Positions 9,363 to 21,000 of a stretch of DNA of 64,000 nucleotides are shown piece after piece. This DNA is from JAJDXW01 sp965202895. GTDB lineage: Bacteria; Pseudomonadota; Gammaproteobacteria; HK1. The translations under genes and the position numbers were made by a program. Below the pieces are notes generated by a model. That model was not told the origin of the DNA, ran no database searches, and was given only the letters and a program-made list of their open reading frames with translations. The stretch is taken from contig OZ241901.1 in assembly GCA_965202895.1 (NCBI GenBank), positions 4,340,001 to 4,404,000 on the forward strand. Reading direction: 5' to 3'. The first letter of the stretch is position 1; every line of letters starts with the position of its first letter.

Positions 9363-10409
9363 TTACCCTGGTCTGGTGGACGGTTGATGGTTTTCGCCCC
9401 TGTTGTTGTGATGGGCGAGCCCCGGTGAGGGTAGATTCTCCCTGATTCCGGGAGCGGGAAGTCTCCCCCGAGGGTGGTTCGGGACCTCGTCCCGCGCGAT
9501 CGGGTCGGCCGCGGCGCGGCGGCGGCGGGCGAGATGCTCGAAGTCGTCGGGGCTGAGATAGCCCAGGGCGGAGTGGCGCCGGTAACGGTTGTACCAGCCT
9601 TCGATGAAGTCGAACAGCGCTCTCTTCGCTTCGCTTCGGGTCCGAAACGAACGCCGGTCGAGGAGTTCGCATTCCACGGTCGCGAAGAAGCTCTCGGCCA
9701 TCGCATTGTCGTAGCAGTCGCCCGCGGAGCCGGTCGAGGGACGTACCCCCATCTCCCGGCAGCGCTTGCCGAACGCCACCGAGGTGTACTGCGTGCCCTG
9801 GTCCGAATAATGGATCACCTCTTGGGGCCGGCGCTGGCTGACGGCCATGTTCAGCGCTTCGAGGACCAGTTCGGTGCGAAGATGGTCCTGCATCGCCCAG
9901 CCCACGATGCGCCGGCTGTACACGTCGAGCACCACGGCCAGGAACACGAACCCCGCCCAGGTCGGCACGTAGGTGATGTCGGCGACCCAGAGCCGGTCCG
10001 GCGCCTCGGCGTGGAAGTGTCGTTCGACCAGATCCGCAGCCGCCCGCCGGCCCGGCTCCGGGCGCGTGGTGCGCGTACCCCGGCGCCGGCTCACCCCTGC
10101 CAACCCTTCCTCGCGCATCAGCCGCGCCACGCGCTTGCGGCCCACCGCGTGCCCCCGAGCGGCCAAGTCGGCATGGACCCGAGGCGCCCCGTAGGTCCCT
10201 CGCGAACGCCGATGAGTCGCCCGGACCTCGCCCCGCAACTCCTCATCGCGCCGCGCATGGCGCGAACGCCCCCGGCCTCGCCACGCATAGTACCCGCTGG
10301 GGGAGACACCCAGCACCCGGCACATCGTGGCCACCTGATGCACGGCTCGGTTCGCTCTCACGAGCTCGAAGACCTCCCGAGCACCGTCCCGGTCTCCCGA
10401 GCGAACCAA
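9363..10409 (-). CDS. IS3-family transposase OrfB (rve integrase core)
   Basis: This is the catalytic half of an IS3-family transposase. Near the N-terminus lies an HTH_21-like segment (RSRGTYGAPRVHADL). The rve core shows the D-D-35-E triad: D in LWVADITYVPT, D in HYSDQGTQYTS and E in NAMAESFFATVECELL. The frame as drawn starts at a TTG (10409), but expression is more likely as an OrfAB fusion by -1 slippage at the A7G run at 10417-10424, because OrfA overlaps it by 52 nt. The last residues run into the terminal repeat, as is common in compact IS elements. No disabling lesion is visible. Confidence 0.92.
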   Translation of the reverse strand: MVRSGDRDGAREVFELVRANRAVHQVATMCRVLGVSPSGYYAWRGRGRSRHARRDEELRGEVRATHRRSRGTYGAPRVHADLAARGHAVGRKRVARLMREEGLAGVSRRRGTRTTRPEPGRRAAADLVERHFHAEAPDRLWVADITYVPTWAGFVFLAVVLDVYSRRIVGWAMQDHLRTELVLEALNMAVSQRRPQEVIHYSDQGTQYTSVAFGKRCREMGVRPSTGSAGDCYDNAMAESFFATVECELLDRRSFRTRSEAKRALFDFIEGWYNRYRRHSALGYLSPDDFEHLARRRRAAADPIARDEVPNHPRGRLPAPGIRENLPSPGLAHHNNRGENHQPSTRPG

Positions 10410-10672
10410 GCCGCGGCTTTTTTTAGAATCTCCCGCTCTTCACGAAACTGGCGATTCTCCCGGCGCAGCCGCCGCAACTCCTCTCGCTCAACGCTCGTCA
10501 GACCGTCCTCGCGGCGACCTTCATCTCGGTCGGCCTGACGCACCCAGTTGCGGACCGCCTGCGATGAACACCCGAACTCGCGAGCGAGCTCCCCGGGCGT
10601 GCGACCCGCCCGCACCAGCTCCACCATCTGACGCCGGTACTCCGGCGCATACGGCGCTCGTCTTTCTGCCAT
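10358..10672 (-). CDS. IS3-family transposase OrfA (helix-turn-helix)
   Basis: A 104-residue protein beginning MAERRAPY. An HTH_Tnp_1 domain (about residues 10-45, with GELAREFGCSSQAVRNWVRQ) is followed by a leucine-zipper segment (EELRRLRRENRQFREEREIL) that mediates OrfA/OrfAB multimerisation in the family. The ATG at 10672 is chosen over an upstream TTG at 10693 because AGGAGGTG lies 5 nt before it. Its 3' end overlaps orfB in the -1 frame. Confidence 0.9.
   Translation of the reverse strand: MAERRAPYAPEYRRQMVELVRAGRTPGELAREFGCSSQAVRNWVRQADRDEGRREDGLTSVEREELRRLRRENRQFREEREILKKAAAWFARETGTVLGRSSSS
10417..10424 (-). other. Programmed -1 frameshift site (A7G)
   Basis: On the minus strand the sequence reads CTAAAAAAAGCC. 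The A AAA AAG heptamer is the classic IS3 slippery site. A -1 slip moves OrfA (..EILKK) into the OrfB frame (..SRGLVRSGD), giving the OrfAB transposase. Confidence 0.75.
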
Positions 10673-10726
10673 CCGGACACCTCCTCTGCACAATGATCAG
10701 GTGTCCACGAAACCGGGGCAACTCCA

Positions 10727-10874
10727 TAGAGGCATGTGCGCCCGGTCCGGGGCCGCCGCGGTCCGCGCCCGCTTCGTCGTAATACGAGGCATGTGCGCTG
10801 TAGAGGCATGTGCGCCCGGTCCGGGGCCGCCGCGGTCCGCGCCCGCTTCGTCGTAATACGAGGCATGTGCGCTG
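10727..10874. repeat. 74-bp tandem repeat, two identical copies
   Basis: Units at 10727-10800 and 10801-10874 are identical. The first begins directly at the right end of the IS3 element. Within each unit the 13-mer GAGGCATGTGCGC occurs twice (57- and 17-nt spacing), and a further copy starts repeat R1 at 10877. No protein is supported here; the irregular spacing and the lack of distinct spacers argue against a CRISPR array. Confidence 0.85.
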
Positions 10875-10876
10875 TA

Positions 10877-11195
10877 GAGGCATGTGCGCTGTGGGGTTTT
10901 CGCCGGGCACGCCTCTCGCGAACGCTCTTGGGCACGGCGTCCTGGGAACGCGGGCGTCCCGCCCGCACTGATCGGCGGCGGCCTCGCCCTCCCATTTGCG
11001 GGCGGGACGCCCGAGTCTGGAAGACGCGCCGTTCCCAGGACGCCGTGCCCGTGAAAGTGGCTCCGTGGGGTGAAATCCGCCAGCAACCCCCTCGAGCCGA
11101 CCCCAAACCACGGAAGAACGCCGGCTCCGTGGGGGTAGGAAATATCTCGATCCCCTCTATATCAAGAGGTTACGAACAGCACCCGGGCCTCGTAA
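10877..11195 (+). repeat. Hairpin-bearing dispersed repeat R1 (about 300 bp)
   Basis: It matches 51842-52149 in inverted orientation and, for its right half, 54650-54800 directly. A perfect 21-bp inverted repeat (10930-10950 with 11030-11050) begins GGGCACGGCGTCCTGGGAAC, with further nested palindromes inside. The right half holds a second hairpin (CCACGGA..TCCGTGG near 11110-11133) and a conserved tail TTACGAACAGC. No gene is visible in 10875-11332. The structure is MITE-like or RNA-like and encodes no transposase. Confidence 0.8.
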
Positions 11196-11332
11196 TACAT
11201 CCGGGGGTGGCACTCGGCGCGGTGCCGGTCAGCCAGTCTTGAACCGTGGCCGAAGAGGGTTTACGGTAAGGCCGTGCGCCGGAGAGAGAGGGAGACGAAC
11301 CCACCGGACCACCACCCCGCGAGGCCGTTCCC

Positions 11333-11704
11333 ATGCCCAGGCTCAGCCAGGAAACGATTGCCGTCATCGGCATCGGTGTCGCCCTCGGCGCCCTCATTCT
11401 CACCACCACCGGCGGGCTGCGCGAGGAGATTCGAGCCGTTCGAGCCGAGGCGCACGCCGACCGGGAAGCGTCCGAACGGCGCGCGGCCGCCGACCGGGAA
11501 GCGTCCGAACGGCGCGCGGCCGCCGACCGGGAAGCGTCCGAACGGCGCGCGGCCGCCGACCGGGAGGCGTCCGAACGGCGCGCGGCCGATTTCGAGAAGC
11601 AAATCATCAGGCTGACCGAACAGCAAGGAACCCTCGGCGGCCTCGTCGAAGGCCTGCGCCACCGGCAACTGACCGCCGCCGGCTCGAACGACCCGCCCGG
11701 GTGA
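11333..11704 (+). CDS. Small membrane-anchored coiled-coil protein with 11-residue repeats
   Basis: A 123-residue protein. Residues 9-27 (AVIGIGVALGALILTTTGG) form one transmembrane helix or uncleaved signal anchor. Then follows a charged helix with the hendecad ADREASERRAA repeated four times, encoded by a perfect or near-perfect 33-bp tandem repeat (11456-11587), and a short C-terminal helix (IIRLTEQQGTLGGLVEGL). The layout (short N-terminus, one TM, hendecad coiled coil, short polar tail) is the same as in the four minus-strand genes at 52480, 55395, 56235 and 57299, though the sequences differ. The start is supported by the hydrophobic segment following it; the Shine-Dalgarno is weak (GAGG at about -12). 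It stands alone on the plus strand, convergent with the giant gene. Function unknown. Confidence 0.7.
   Translation: MPRLSQETIAVIGIGVALGALILTTTGGLREEIRAVRAEAHADREASERRAAADREASERRAAADREASERRAAADREASERRAADFEKQIIRLTEQQGTLGGLVEGLRHRQLTAAGSNDPPG
11456..11587 (+). repeat. 33-bp tandem repeat, four units, in-frame
   Basis: Units start at 11456, 11489, 11522 and 11555. The first three are the same and the last has one base change visible (GAAGCG to GAGGCG). Each unit encodes one 11-residue coiled-coil hendecad, so copy-number change would lengthen or shorten the coil without a frameshift. Confidence 0.9.
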
Positions 11705-12093
11705 CACGACGCGCTTCGCCGGGCGAGCCGGAGCCTGCTCCCGGCTCGACCCGGGGACAAGCTCCGGGGAAGGAAGGATTCGCCGTTCGGCGAAGAGCCG
11801 TCCTTCCCCCGCTTCCGCGGGGGCCAGGCTCCGCGAAGCCCGTACCCGCGAAGGCCTGGGCTCGCGGAAGCGGGGGCGGGTAGCGGCGGTCCGGGGAACC
11901 TCCGGCGCACCCGCACCTGACAGCTCAAGCTTCGGGATTCAAAATACCCGAATAAGGCGACGGATTCCCGCTTTCGCGGGAATGACGTCATTTCAGCGAG
12001 GCGCGTTGCTTTCAGGCTGGCCGTCATTCCCGCGAAGCTCGTGCCCGCGAAAGCGGGTAGCGAGGATCCGGGAACTTTCCGGCGCGCCCGCAC
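11705..12093. repeat. Palindromic dispersed repeats between 11333 gene and giant gene
   Basis: No gene is seen here. The stretch holds REP-like palindromes: ATTCCCGC-TTTC-GCGGGAAT at 11964-11983, CCCGC-GAAA-GCGGG at 12044-12057, and GC-rich mirrored segments at 11751-11890. Two similar blocks (about 11886-11935 and 12062-12095) share CCGGCGCxCCCGCACCT; the second ends at the giant gene's stop codon. The hairpins at 11964-12057 are 37-130 nt past that stop on the minus strand and could end its transcript, but no U-tract follows. Confidence 0.55.
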
Positions 12094-15000
12094 CTACCAG
12101 GACAGGCGCAGCTCGAGGCTCACCCCGTGCCCGGGCCGGTCCGTGTCACGCTCGCGCCGCCAGCCCTCCAGGTCCAGATCGAACGCACCCGCCGGACGGG
12201 CCAGCCGCCACCCCAGCCCGTACCGGCGTTCCCCCTCCGGCGCCTGGCCATAGCGGAGGTAGGGCGTCCCCACCCCGAAGCCCCCGAACACACTCGCTCC
12301 GTAGCCCAGCTCCGCATCCAGCCCCGCGCCGCCCGAGCGCCCGCCGGACGGCGACCGCCTCCCGGCCACCCCTTCCTCCCACAGCCGCGCCGTACCGCTC
12401 CCCGCGCTCCCCCACACCGGCTCCACGCTCAGCGACAGGCCCCGGTCGTTCGCGCGGGGCGAGAGCATCATGCCGCCCGTGATCCCCCACTCGTCCAGAT
12501 CGCTCCGGTGCGCCGCCAGCGCCCGGCCACGAGCCTCCAGGGTCAGACGACCGCCCGCATCGCTCCACGACACCCCGCCGCCGACCTCCACCCCCGCGCC
12601 CGTAGCCCCGTCCCCGCCATCCCAGCGAACCCCCAGCTCCGCCGACGGCGCGAGGCGCCCACCACCGGACAGCACGTACTCCCGCGTACCCTCCGCCGAG
12701 ACCCGCAGCCGCTTCGTGCGCACCGACAGCCCCTCGATCAGCGAACCGTTCTCGTCCACCTCGTAGCGGGTCGCCTGCCCCTCGCCCTTCAGGTCCAGCC
12801 GCACCGCTCCCCCGGCCGGCGACACCCGCCACGCACCCCCCGCCGCCACCGCCAGAAGCCCGCTGTCGCTCTCCTGACGACCGAAGCGCTCCCGCAGCGC
12901 CTCGTCGACGATCTCGACCTCCCCGGAGCCGTAGCCCAACGCCCCCCACAGCCGCGAACCGGACCCCGACGACCATCCCACGTAGGGCTGCACGCTCGCC
13001 ATCCGGCTCCGGTGCACCCCCGCGACCGCCTCCTCCCCGCCGCGGTCCGTGTACTCCAGCTCGCTCTCGAACCACGACAACCCGAGACCCCCGGTGAGCC
13101 CGGACCCGAACCCCGCGTCCGCCCCCAGGTGGGCCGCGAACAGCTCCCCCGACCATTCGAGCGACGGCGCGTCCCGCGACAGGCTCCGACGCTCCCCCGA
13201 CCCCCAGACGGTGACCGACCGGCCCCCGCCCGGCGGCCCCCCGCCTTCGCCTTCGCCCCCGCCGCCGAGGCCGGCCGCGAACGACTGGCCGCTCCACAGC
13301 TCCTTCCAGGACACCCCGCCCTCTTCCAGCGCCGACTCGTTCGACTGCAAGAACCCCGCCAGCGCCCCGGACAGCCCCTCGCCGGACGCCCCCGAGCCGC
13401 CTCCGCTCCCGCCCCCCGCGGACCCCAACCGCCGCGACACCGCCTCCATCGCGCTCGCCCACGACGCGCGCGACACCTCCGGCAGGATCGAGCGGTTGAT
13501 CGCCGCAAGGCGCGCGCGGGCCGGACCGACGGCCGCCACCACCTCGATGGTGAGCTCCAGCACGTCGCTCTCCCCGTCGATGTCCGTCGCCGTCCAGGTG
13601 TAGCCCTTCTCCGCGAACTCCTCCGTCGGCGTGCCCGACAGGACCCGCGTCTCACCGTCGAAGCCCAGTCCCGGCGGCAGGACCAGAGGCCGCGGACCCA
13701 GCTCGTGGCGCGTCCGATCGCCGCCCGTCGCCTTCGGCAGCTCCACCGGCTCGACGGCCTCGTCCACCGTGAACACCAGCCCCGTCCGGGTGAAGTCCCC
13801 CGGGAACACCGGCTTCGTGTCCGCGTACCCCACCGCGAACGGCGAGAAATCCGTCACCCCGCTGGCGCACACCCCCTCGTCACTCTCCGCCGACCCGGCC
13901 ACCTCCGTCCAATCGCTGCCGTCATGGTGCAACAACCGCAGCGGACGGCCCTGCGCCGCATCGCGCACCCCGTCCTCCACCGGCAGGCACAGCCGCAGCC
14001 CCGCGGACGGAACCGCTCCCTCCGTCACCGCCACGTCCACCACCGTGCGCGCCCCCGCCGACTCGTAGGTGAACGCATCGCTCGCCGCCGGCGCCTCCAC
14101 CGGCGCGAAGGTCAGCTTCAAAGGCTCGTTCGACGGCGAGTCGGACAGGGCCTCCAAGTCCAGCTCGATCCCCTCCGGCACGCCGGGCCGCACTATCACG
14201 GTCACCGTCCGACCGCCGATGCGGTAGGTCGTCTCGCCCGTGCCGCCTACCTTCACCTTGGGGTCGCCCGACACCGCCACGGCCAGCGACCCCGTCACCC
14301 CGCCGTAACCGCCGCCCGACGCCGTGTGCGTCAGGGACGCCACATCGGCATAGTCGTCCCCGTCGTCCTGCGCGGTCACGGTCACCGTCTGCGGCGCGTT
14401 CCACTCCGCCGGGGTGAAGGTCAGGCTGCCGGGGGAGACCTCCACGTCCGCCTCGTCGCTCGCCACCGCTACCGTCACCGTTCCTTCCGGCCGGCTCGTC
14501 AGCTTCACCGTGTAGTCCGCCCCGGCGGTGTCGCCCTCCGCGACCGCGAGGGACGACGGCGCGAACGCGAGGCCCTTCTCGTCGTCGTCCTCGATGGTGA
14601 GCGTTGCCCCGGCCACGGTCACGGTCTGTGCATCGGCGACGGCGCGGGCGTTCACCGCCGTCCCCGAGACCCTCACCGTCTTGTCCGGCGCGTCCACAGC
14701 GTTGTCCACCGCGATCACCGTCACCGTCCCGGCGCTCGATCTCGAGCCGGCCGCGATGATCAGCATCCTCGCCGTGCTCAAGCTGAAGTCGTCCGCCGTC
14801 GCCGGGGACACCGGCGCGGCCGTCACCGTCACCGTCGTCGGCTCGTTCGACGGGTGCGACAGCGTCGCCGTCACCGTCGCCACGCCGCCGTTCTCCGAGA
14901 CCGACGACGGTGCCAGCGCCAGCGTCACCGCCGGCGCAGCGTCGTTGTCGGTGGTGGTCACGTCCACGTCTTCGCTGTCGAGACCGTCGTAGTCGGCGTC

Positions 15001-18000
15001 GCCGCTCGACGGGTCGAGGCGCACCGTCCAGGCCACCGTCCCGTCGTCGACGTCGTCGTCCACCCCGGTCACCGTCACCCTCTGCGCCGTGTTCCAGTTC
15101 TGCGGCGTGAACACCAGCGACGGCGGCGACACCGTGCCCTCGCCCGGGTCCCGGCTCGTCACCGACACCGTCACCGCCGCCGAAGGCTGCGACAGCAGCG
15201 CCACCGTGAACGTCGCCTGCCCGCCGCCCTCCGTCGCCTGGCCCGTGACCCCGCTCACGGGGTCGAGTGCCAGCCCGTACTCGTCGTCGCGGATGACCAG
15301 GGTCGCGGCCGACGGGTTCGCCACCCCGCGCCCCCCCGACGCCGTCGCCGACACCCTCACCTGCTTCCTCCCGGAAGCCACCGTGTTGTCCACCGCGGTC
15401 ACCGTCACCGTCCCGGTGCTCGTCGTCGCCCCCGCCGCGAGGGTCAGCGTGGTGGTCGAGCTCAAGCTGAAGTCGCCCCCGACCGTGTTCGCCCCCGCCG
15501 CCGCCGACACCGTCAAGGTCGTCGCCTCGGTCGTCGGGTGCGACAGCCGCGCCGTCACCGTGCTCACCGCGCCGTTCTCGAGAATCACCCGCGGCGTCAG
15601 CACCAGGGTCGCCGTCGCCGTCGCCTCGTCGTCGGTCAAGGTCAGGGTCGCGGCGGAAGGCGCCGCCACCCCGTTGCCTCCCGCCGCCGTCGCCGTCACC
15701 GTCACGGACTTGTTATCCGCGTCCACGTTGTTGTCGTTGCCCCGCACCGTCACCGTCCCGGCGCTCGTCGTCGACCCCGCCGCGATGGTCAGCGTCGTCC
15801 CCGTCTGCGTGAAGTCCGCCGCGACCGCGCCGGACGAGGCCACCGCCGCCGTCGCCACCGTCACCGTCACCGGCTGGCTCGACGGACCCGACAGCCGCGC
15901 CGCCACCGTCGAGACCCCGCCGTTCTCCGAGATCGCGTCCGGCGACGACGCATCCGGCTCCGACAGAACCAGCGTCACCGTCGGCAAGGTCTCGTCGTCG
16001 GTCAGGGTCAGCGCCGCCCCCGTCACCGACCCCGCGCCCTGGCCGTTGGCCAGGGTCGCGGTCACCGTCACGCTACGGCCCGCACTCCCCTGGTGGACGT
16101 CGTCGTTCACGGCCGTCACCGTCGCCGTGTCGGTGGCCGCCGTGGTGGCGCCCGCCGCGATCGTGATGGTGCCGTCCGAACCCACCGTGTAGGCCCCCGA
16201 AACCGCCGTCACCGTCACCGTCGACGGCTGGCTCGACGGATGCGACAAGGTCGCGCTCACCGCCGAGGCCCCGCCGTTCTCCGACACCGACCCCGGGTTC
16301 AGCGACAGCACCACCCCCGGCGCCGCCTCGTCGTCCGTGATCGCCAGCGTCACGTCGGGCGGATCGTTGGTCAGCCCGAGGCTGTCGGTAGCCGTGCCCG
16401 AGACCGTCACCGACTTGTCCGGCGCGTCCGTCGTGTCGTTCACCGCCGTCACCGTCACCAGCCCAGTGCTCGTCGTCGCGTTCGCCGCGAAGGTCAGGGT
16501 CGTCGCCGCGCTCAAGGTGAAGTCGCCCGCCGCCGTGTTCGCCCCCGCCGCCGCGGCCACCGTCACCGTCACCGCCACGGACGACTGCCGGTCCAAGGTC
16601 GCCGTCACCGTCGCCACCCCGCCGTTCTCCGAGATCGAGCTGGAAGACAGCACCAGCCTCGTCTGCGGCGTGTCGTCGTCGGCGAGGGTCAGGGTCGCGT
16701 TCGCCGGGTTCGCGACGCCGTTGCCGCCCGCCGACGTCCCCGAAACCGTCACCTGCTTGTTCCCCGAAGCCACCGCGTTGCCGTTCGCCCGGACCGTCAC
16801 CGCGCCCGTGCTCGTCGTCGAACCCGCCGCGACGGTCAAGGTCGTCGCCGTGCTCAGGTCGAAATCCGCCGCCACCGCGCCCGTCCCCGCTGCCGCGGCC
16901 ACCGTCACCGTCACCGACTCGCTCGACGCACCCGACAACGTCGCCGTCACCGCCGACACCCCGCCTTCCTCCGAGATCGAGGCCGGCGTGAGCACCAGGC
17001 TCGCCACCGGCAACGTCTCGTCGTCGGTCAGGGTCAGCGCCGCCCCCGTCACCGCGCCCGCCCCCTGGCCGTTCGCCATAGTCGCGGTCACCGCCGCGCT
17101 GCGCCCGGCGCTCCCTTGGTGGACCGCGTCGTCCACCGCCGTCACCAGCACCGTGTCCGAGGCCGCCGTCGTCGAACCCGCCGCGATCGTGATCGTCGCG
17201 TCCGTCCCCACCGTGTAGGAACCGGAGACCGCCGTCACCGTCACCGTCGAGGGCTGGCTCGACGGACGCGACAAGGTCGCCGTCACCGTCGAGACGCCGC
17301 CGTTCTCCGACACCGAGGACGGGTTCAGCGACAGCGCCACCGTCGGCGCCGAGTCGTCGTCGCGCACCGTCAGCGAGGCCCCCGTCACCGCCATCGTCGT
17401 CCCGTCCGCCGCGGCGCGGGCGTTGGTGATCGTCGCGGTCACCGTGCCGGTCCGATCCGGCTCGTCCGTCGTGTTGTCCACCGCCACGATGATCGCGGTG
17501 TCCGAGGCCGCCGCCGTCTGCCCCGCCGGGATCACGACCGCCGCATCCGTCCCCGCCGCGTAGAGACCCGAAACCGCGGTCACCGTCACCGTCGTCGCCG
17601 CGCCCGAGGCGTGCGAGAGCCGCGCCGTCACCGTAGACACGTTGCCCGACCCGCTCTCCGCGATGCTCGCGGGGTTCAGCGCCAGAGTCACCGTCGGCGG
17701 GCCGTCGTCGTCGGTGGTGCTCACCGACACGTCCACGTTCGCGAGGCCGTCGTAGTTGCCGTCGCCGCTCGACGGGTCGAGGCGCACGTTCCAGCCCACC
17801 GTCCCGTCGTCGACCGTGTCCTGCACCCCGGTCACCGTCACCGTCTGCGCCGCGTTCCAGGCCGAAGGCGCGAAGGTCAGGGTCGTCGAGGCTGCCGGCG
17901 CCCCGCCGCCCGCCGACACCCGCCCCTCGCTCATGTCCTGGCTCGACACCGCCACCGTCACCGCCTCCGCCGGTTGCGTCCGCAACGCCACCGTGAAGGT

Positions 18001-21000
18001 CGCCGCGCCCCCCGCCTCCGTCGCCTGCCCCGTCACCGAACCCACGTCCAGGCCGTACTCGTTGTCCGCGTTGACCGCGTACACCGTGACCGTCGGGAGC
18101 GCGTCGTACTTCGCGTCCGCGGTGTTCGTCTGGTCGATGGTCAAGGTGACGGTGTAGCTCCGGCTGCCATCGGCCGCCGGCGGCGAATCGTCCACCCCCG
18201 TCAGGGTCACCGTCTGCGCCGTGCTCCAGTCGCTCGACGTGAAGGTCAGGGTCGCCGGCATCACCGTGCCCTCGTCCGTGTCCGAGCTCGCCACGGCGAG
18301 CGCCACGTCCCCCGTCGGCTCGCTGTCCAGCCGCACCGTGAACGTCGCCGTTCCGCCCGACTCCGTGGTCCGCAGCCGGCTCGTCGTCGAGGTCGCCGGC
18401 GACACCGAGACCCCCGCCGTGTCGTCGTCGGCCAGGGTCAGCGAAACCCCGCCCCCGCTCACCGTGCCCGCGCCGTGGCCGTTGGTCAGCACCGCCGTCA
18501 CCGTCACCTGACGGTCCGCCGCGTCCACGTCGTTGTCCACCGCCGTGAGCGCCGCCCCGTCCGGACTCGTCGTCGCCCCGGCCGCGATCACGATCCGCGA
18601 CGCCGCCCCCGAGCCCACCGTGAACGCCCCCGACACCGCCTGCACCGTCACCGTCGTCGCCTGCGCCGAACGCCGGCTCAAGGTCGCCGTCACCGTCGTC
18701 GTGCCGCCGTTCTCCGAGACCGACGCCGCCGACAGCGCCAAGGCCGCGTCCGGCGCCGCGTCGTCGTCGGTGATGGTCAGCGTCCGGGCGATCGGGTCCT
18801 GCACGCTCTGGGCGTTGGCCGCCGTTCCCGAAACGCTCACCTGCTTGTTCGGCGCGTCCGTATCGTCGTCCACCGCCGCGACGGTCACCGTGCCGCTGCT
18901 GGTGGTGGCGCCCGCCGCGATGGTCAGGGTGTTCGCGCTCGACAGCGTGTAGTCCCCCGCCGCCGCGCCGGTCGAGGTCACCGGCGACGCCGACACCGTC
19001 ACCGTCGTCGCCGCGCTCGACGCCCGGTTCAGGGTCGCCGTCACCGCCGCGGTGCTGCCCGTCCCGCTCTCGTCGATGGTGGCGGGCGTCAACACCAGGG
19101 TCACCGTGGGCGGGCCTTCGTCGTCGCGGATGGTGAGGGTCACGGCCGACGGGTTCGCCACCCCGCGGCCTCCCGCCGCCGTCCCCGACACGCGCACCTG
19201 GGCGTCCGGCTCGTCGGCGGCGTTGTCGTTCGCCGTCACCGTCACCGCGCCGGTGCTCGCGGTGGCCCCGGCCGCGATGGTCAGCTTCGTCGTGCTCGAC
19301 AGGGCGAAGTCCCCCGCGACCGCGCCCGTCGAGGCCACCGGGGCCGCCGCCACGGTCACCGTCACCGCCGCGCTCGACTTGCCCGAGAGCGTCGCCGTCA
19401 CCGTCGAAACCCCGCCGTTCTCGCCGACGGTCGAGGGCGTGAGCACCAGCGCCACCGTCGGCAAGGCGTCGTCGTCGGTCAGGGTCAGGGTCGCGTTCGG
19501 CGGGTTCGCGACCCCGTTGCCCCCCGTCGCCGTGCCGGAGACGGTCACCGACTTGTCGGGCGCATCCACGTCGTTGCCGTTCGCGGTCACCGTCACCGCG
19601 CCCGTGCTCACCGTCGAGCCCGCCGCCACGGTCAGGGTCGCCGCCGTGCTCAGGGTAAAGTCCGCCGCGACCGCGCCGGTCCCCGCCGCCGCCGACACGG
19701 TCACCGTCACCGCCTCGCTCGATGGGCCGGAGAGCGTCGCCGCTATCGTCGAGACCCCGTTCGTCTCCGGAATCGACGAGGGCGTGAGCACCAGCGCCAC
19801 CGTCGGCAACGTCTCGTCGTCGGTCAGGGTCAGGGTCACGTTCGGCGGGTCCGCGACACCGTTGCCGCCCGCCGCCGTACCGGAGACGGTCACGGACTTG
19901 TTCGGCGAGTCCACGTCGTTGCCGTTCGCGGTCACCGTCACCGTCCCCGCGCTCGTCGTCGCTCCCGCCGCGATGGTCAGGGTCGCCGCGCTCGACAGAT
20001 CGAAGTCCGCCGCGACCGCCCCGGCCCCCGCCGCCGCGGCCACCGTCACCGTCACCGCCTCGCTCGACGGACCCGACAAGGTCGCGGTCACCGTCGAAAC
20101 ACCGTTCGTCTCCGAAATCGAGGTCGGCGTGAGCGCCAGCGCCACCGTCGGCAAGGCATCGTCGTCCTCCAGGGTCAGGGTCACGGCCGGCGGGTCCGCG
20201 ACGTTGTTGCCGCCCGCCGCCGTGCCGGACACCGTCACCGACTTGTTGGGCGAATCCACCGCGTTGCCGTTCGCGGTCACCGTCACCAAGCCCGCGCTCA
20301 CCGTCGAACCCGCCGCGAAGGTCAGGGTCGTGGCCGTGCTCAGGGCGAAGTCGCCCGCCGCCGCGCCGGTCCCCGCCGCCGCCGCCACGGTCACCGTCAC
20401 CGCCTCGCTCGATACTCCCGACAGGGTCGCGGTCACCGTCGAGATACCGCCGGACTCCGAAATCGACGTGTCGGAGAGCGCCAGCGCCACCGTCGGCAGC
20501 GTCTCGTCGTCCTCCAGGGTCAGGGTCACGTTCGGTGGGTTCGCCACGCTGTTGCCGCCCGCCGACGTGCCCGAGACGGTCACGGACTTGTTGGGCGAAT
20601 CCACCACGTTGCCGTTCGCCGTCACCGTCACTTCGCCCGCGCTCGTCGTCTCCCCCGCCGCGATCGTCAGCGTCGTCGCGCTCGACAGGTCGAAGTCCGC
20701 CGCCACCGCCCCGGCCCCCGCCGCCGCGGCCACCGTCACCGTCACCGCAGCGCTTGATGGGCCGGACAAGGTCGCGGTCACCGTCGAAACCCCGCCCGTC
20801 TCCGAAATCGAGGTCGGCGTGAGGACCAGCGCCACCGTCGGCAACGTCTCGTCATCCGTCAAGGTCAGCGTCACGTTCGGTGGATTGGCGACGCCGTTGC
20901 CGCCCGCCGCGGTTCCCGAGACCGTCACCGACTTGTTGGGCGAATCCACCGTGTTGCCGTTCGCGATCACCGTCACCGCGCCCGCGCTCGTCGTCGCGCC

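Larger units (their letters stand above)
9358..10726 (-). mobile_element. IS3-family insertion sequence (about 1.37 kb)
   Basis: It carries orfA and orfB with an overlapping -1 frameshift arrangement and DDE residues typical of IS3. The ends are imperfect terminal inverted repeats: from 9358 TGGACTTACCCTGGTCTGGT and from 10726 inward TGGAGTTGCCCCGGTTTCGT, about 19 of the first 24 positions identical, both beginning TGGA. The flanking bases (GTC left, TAG right) are not a target-site duplication, and the interrupted transposase gene does not resume at the right. One side has therefore probably been rearranged since insertion. Confidence 0.85.

Noticed and set aside
10727..10902. Possible CRISPR array
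   Set aside because: Repeats of 13-15 bp are spaced alternately 57 and 17 nt, and the 57-nt spacers are identical, so this is a plain tandem repeat. No cas genes are seen.
12127..20757. Plus-strand open frame of 2,876 residues
   Set aside because: Same kind of antisense shadow of the giant gene's repeat array.
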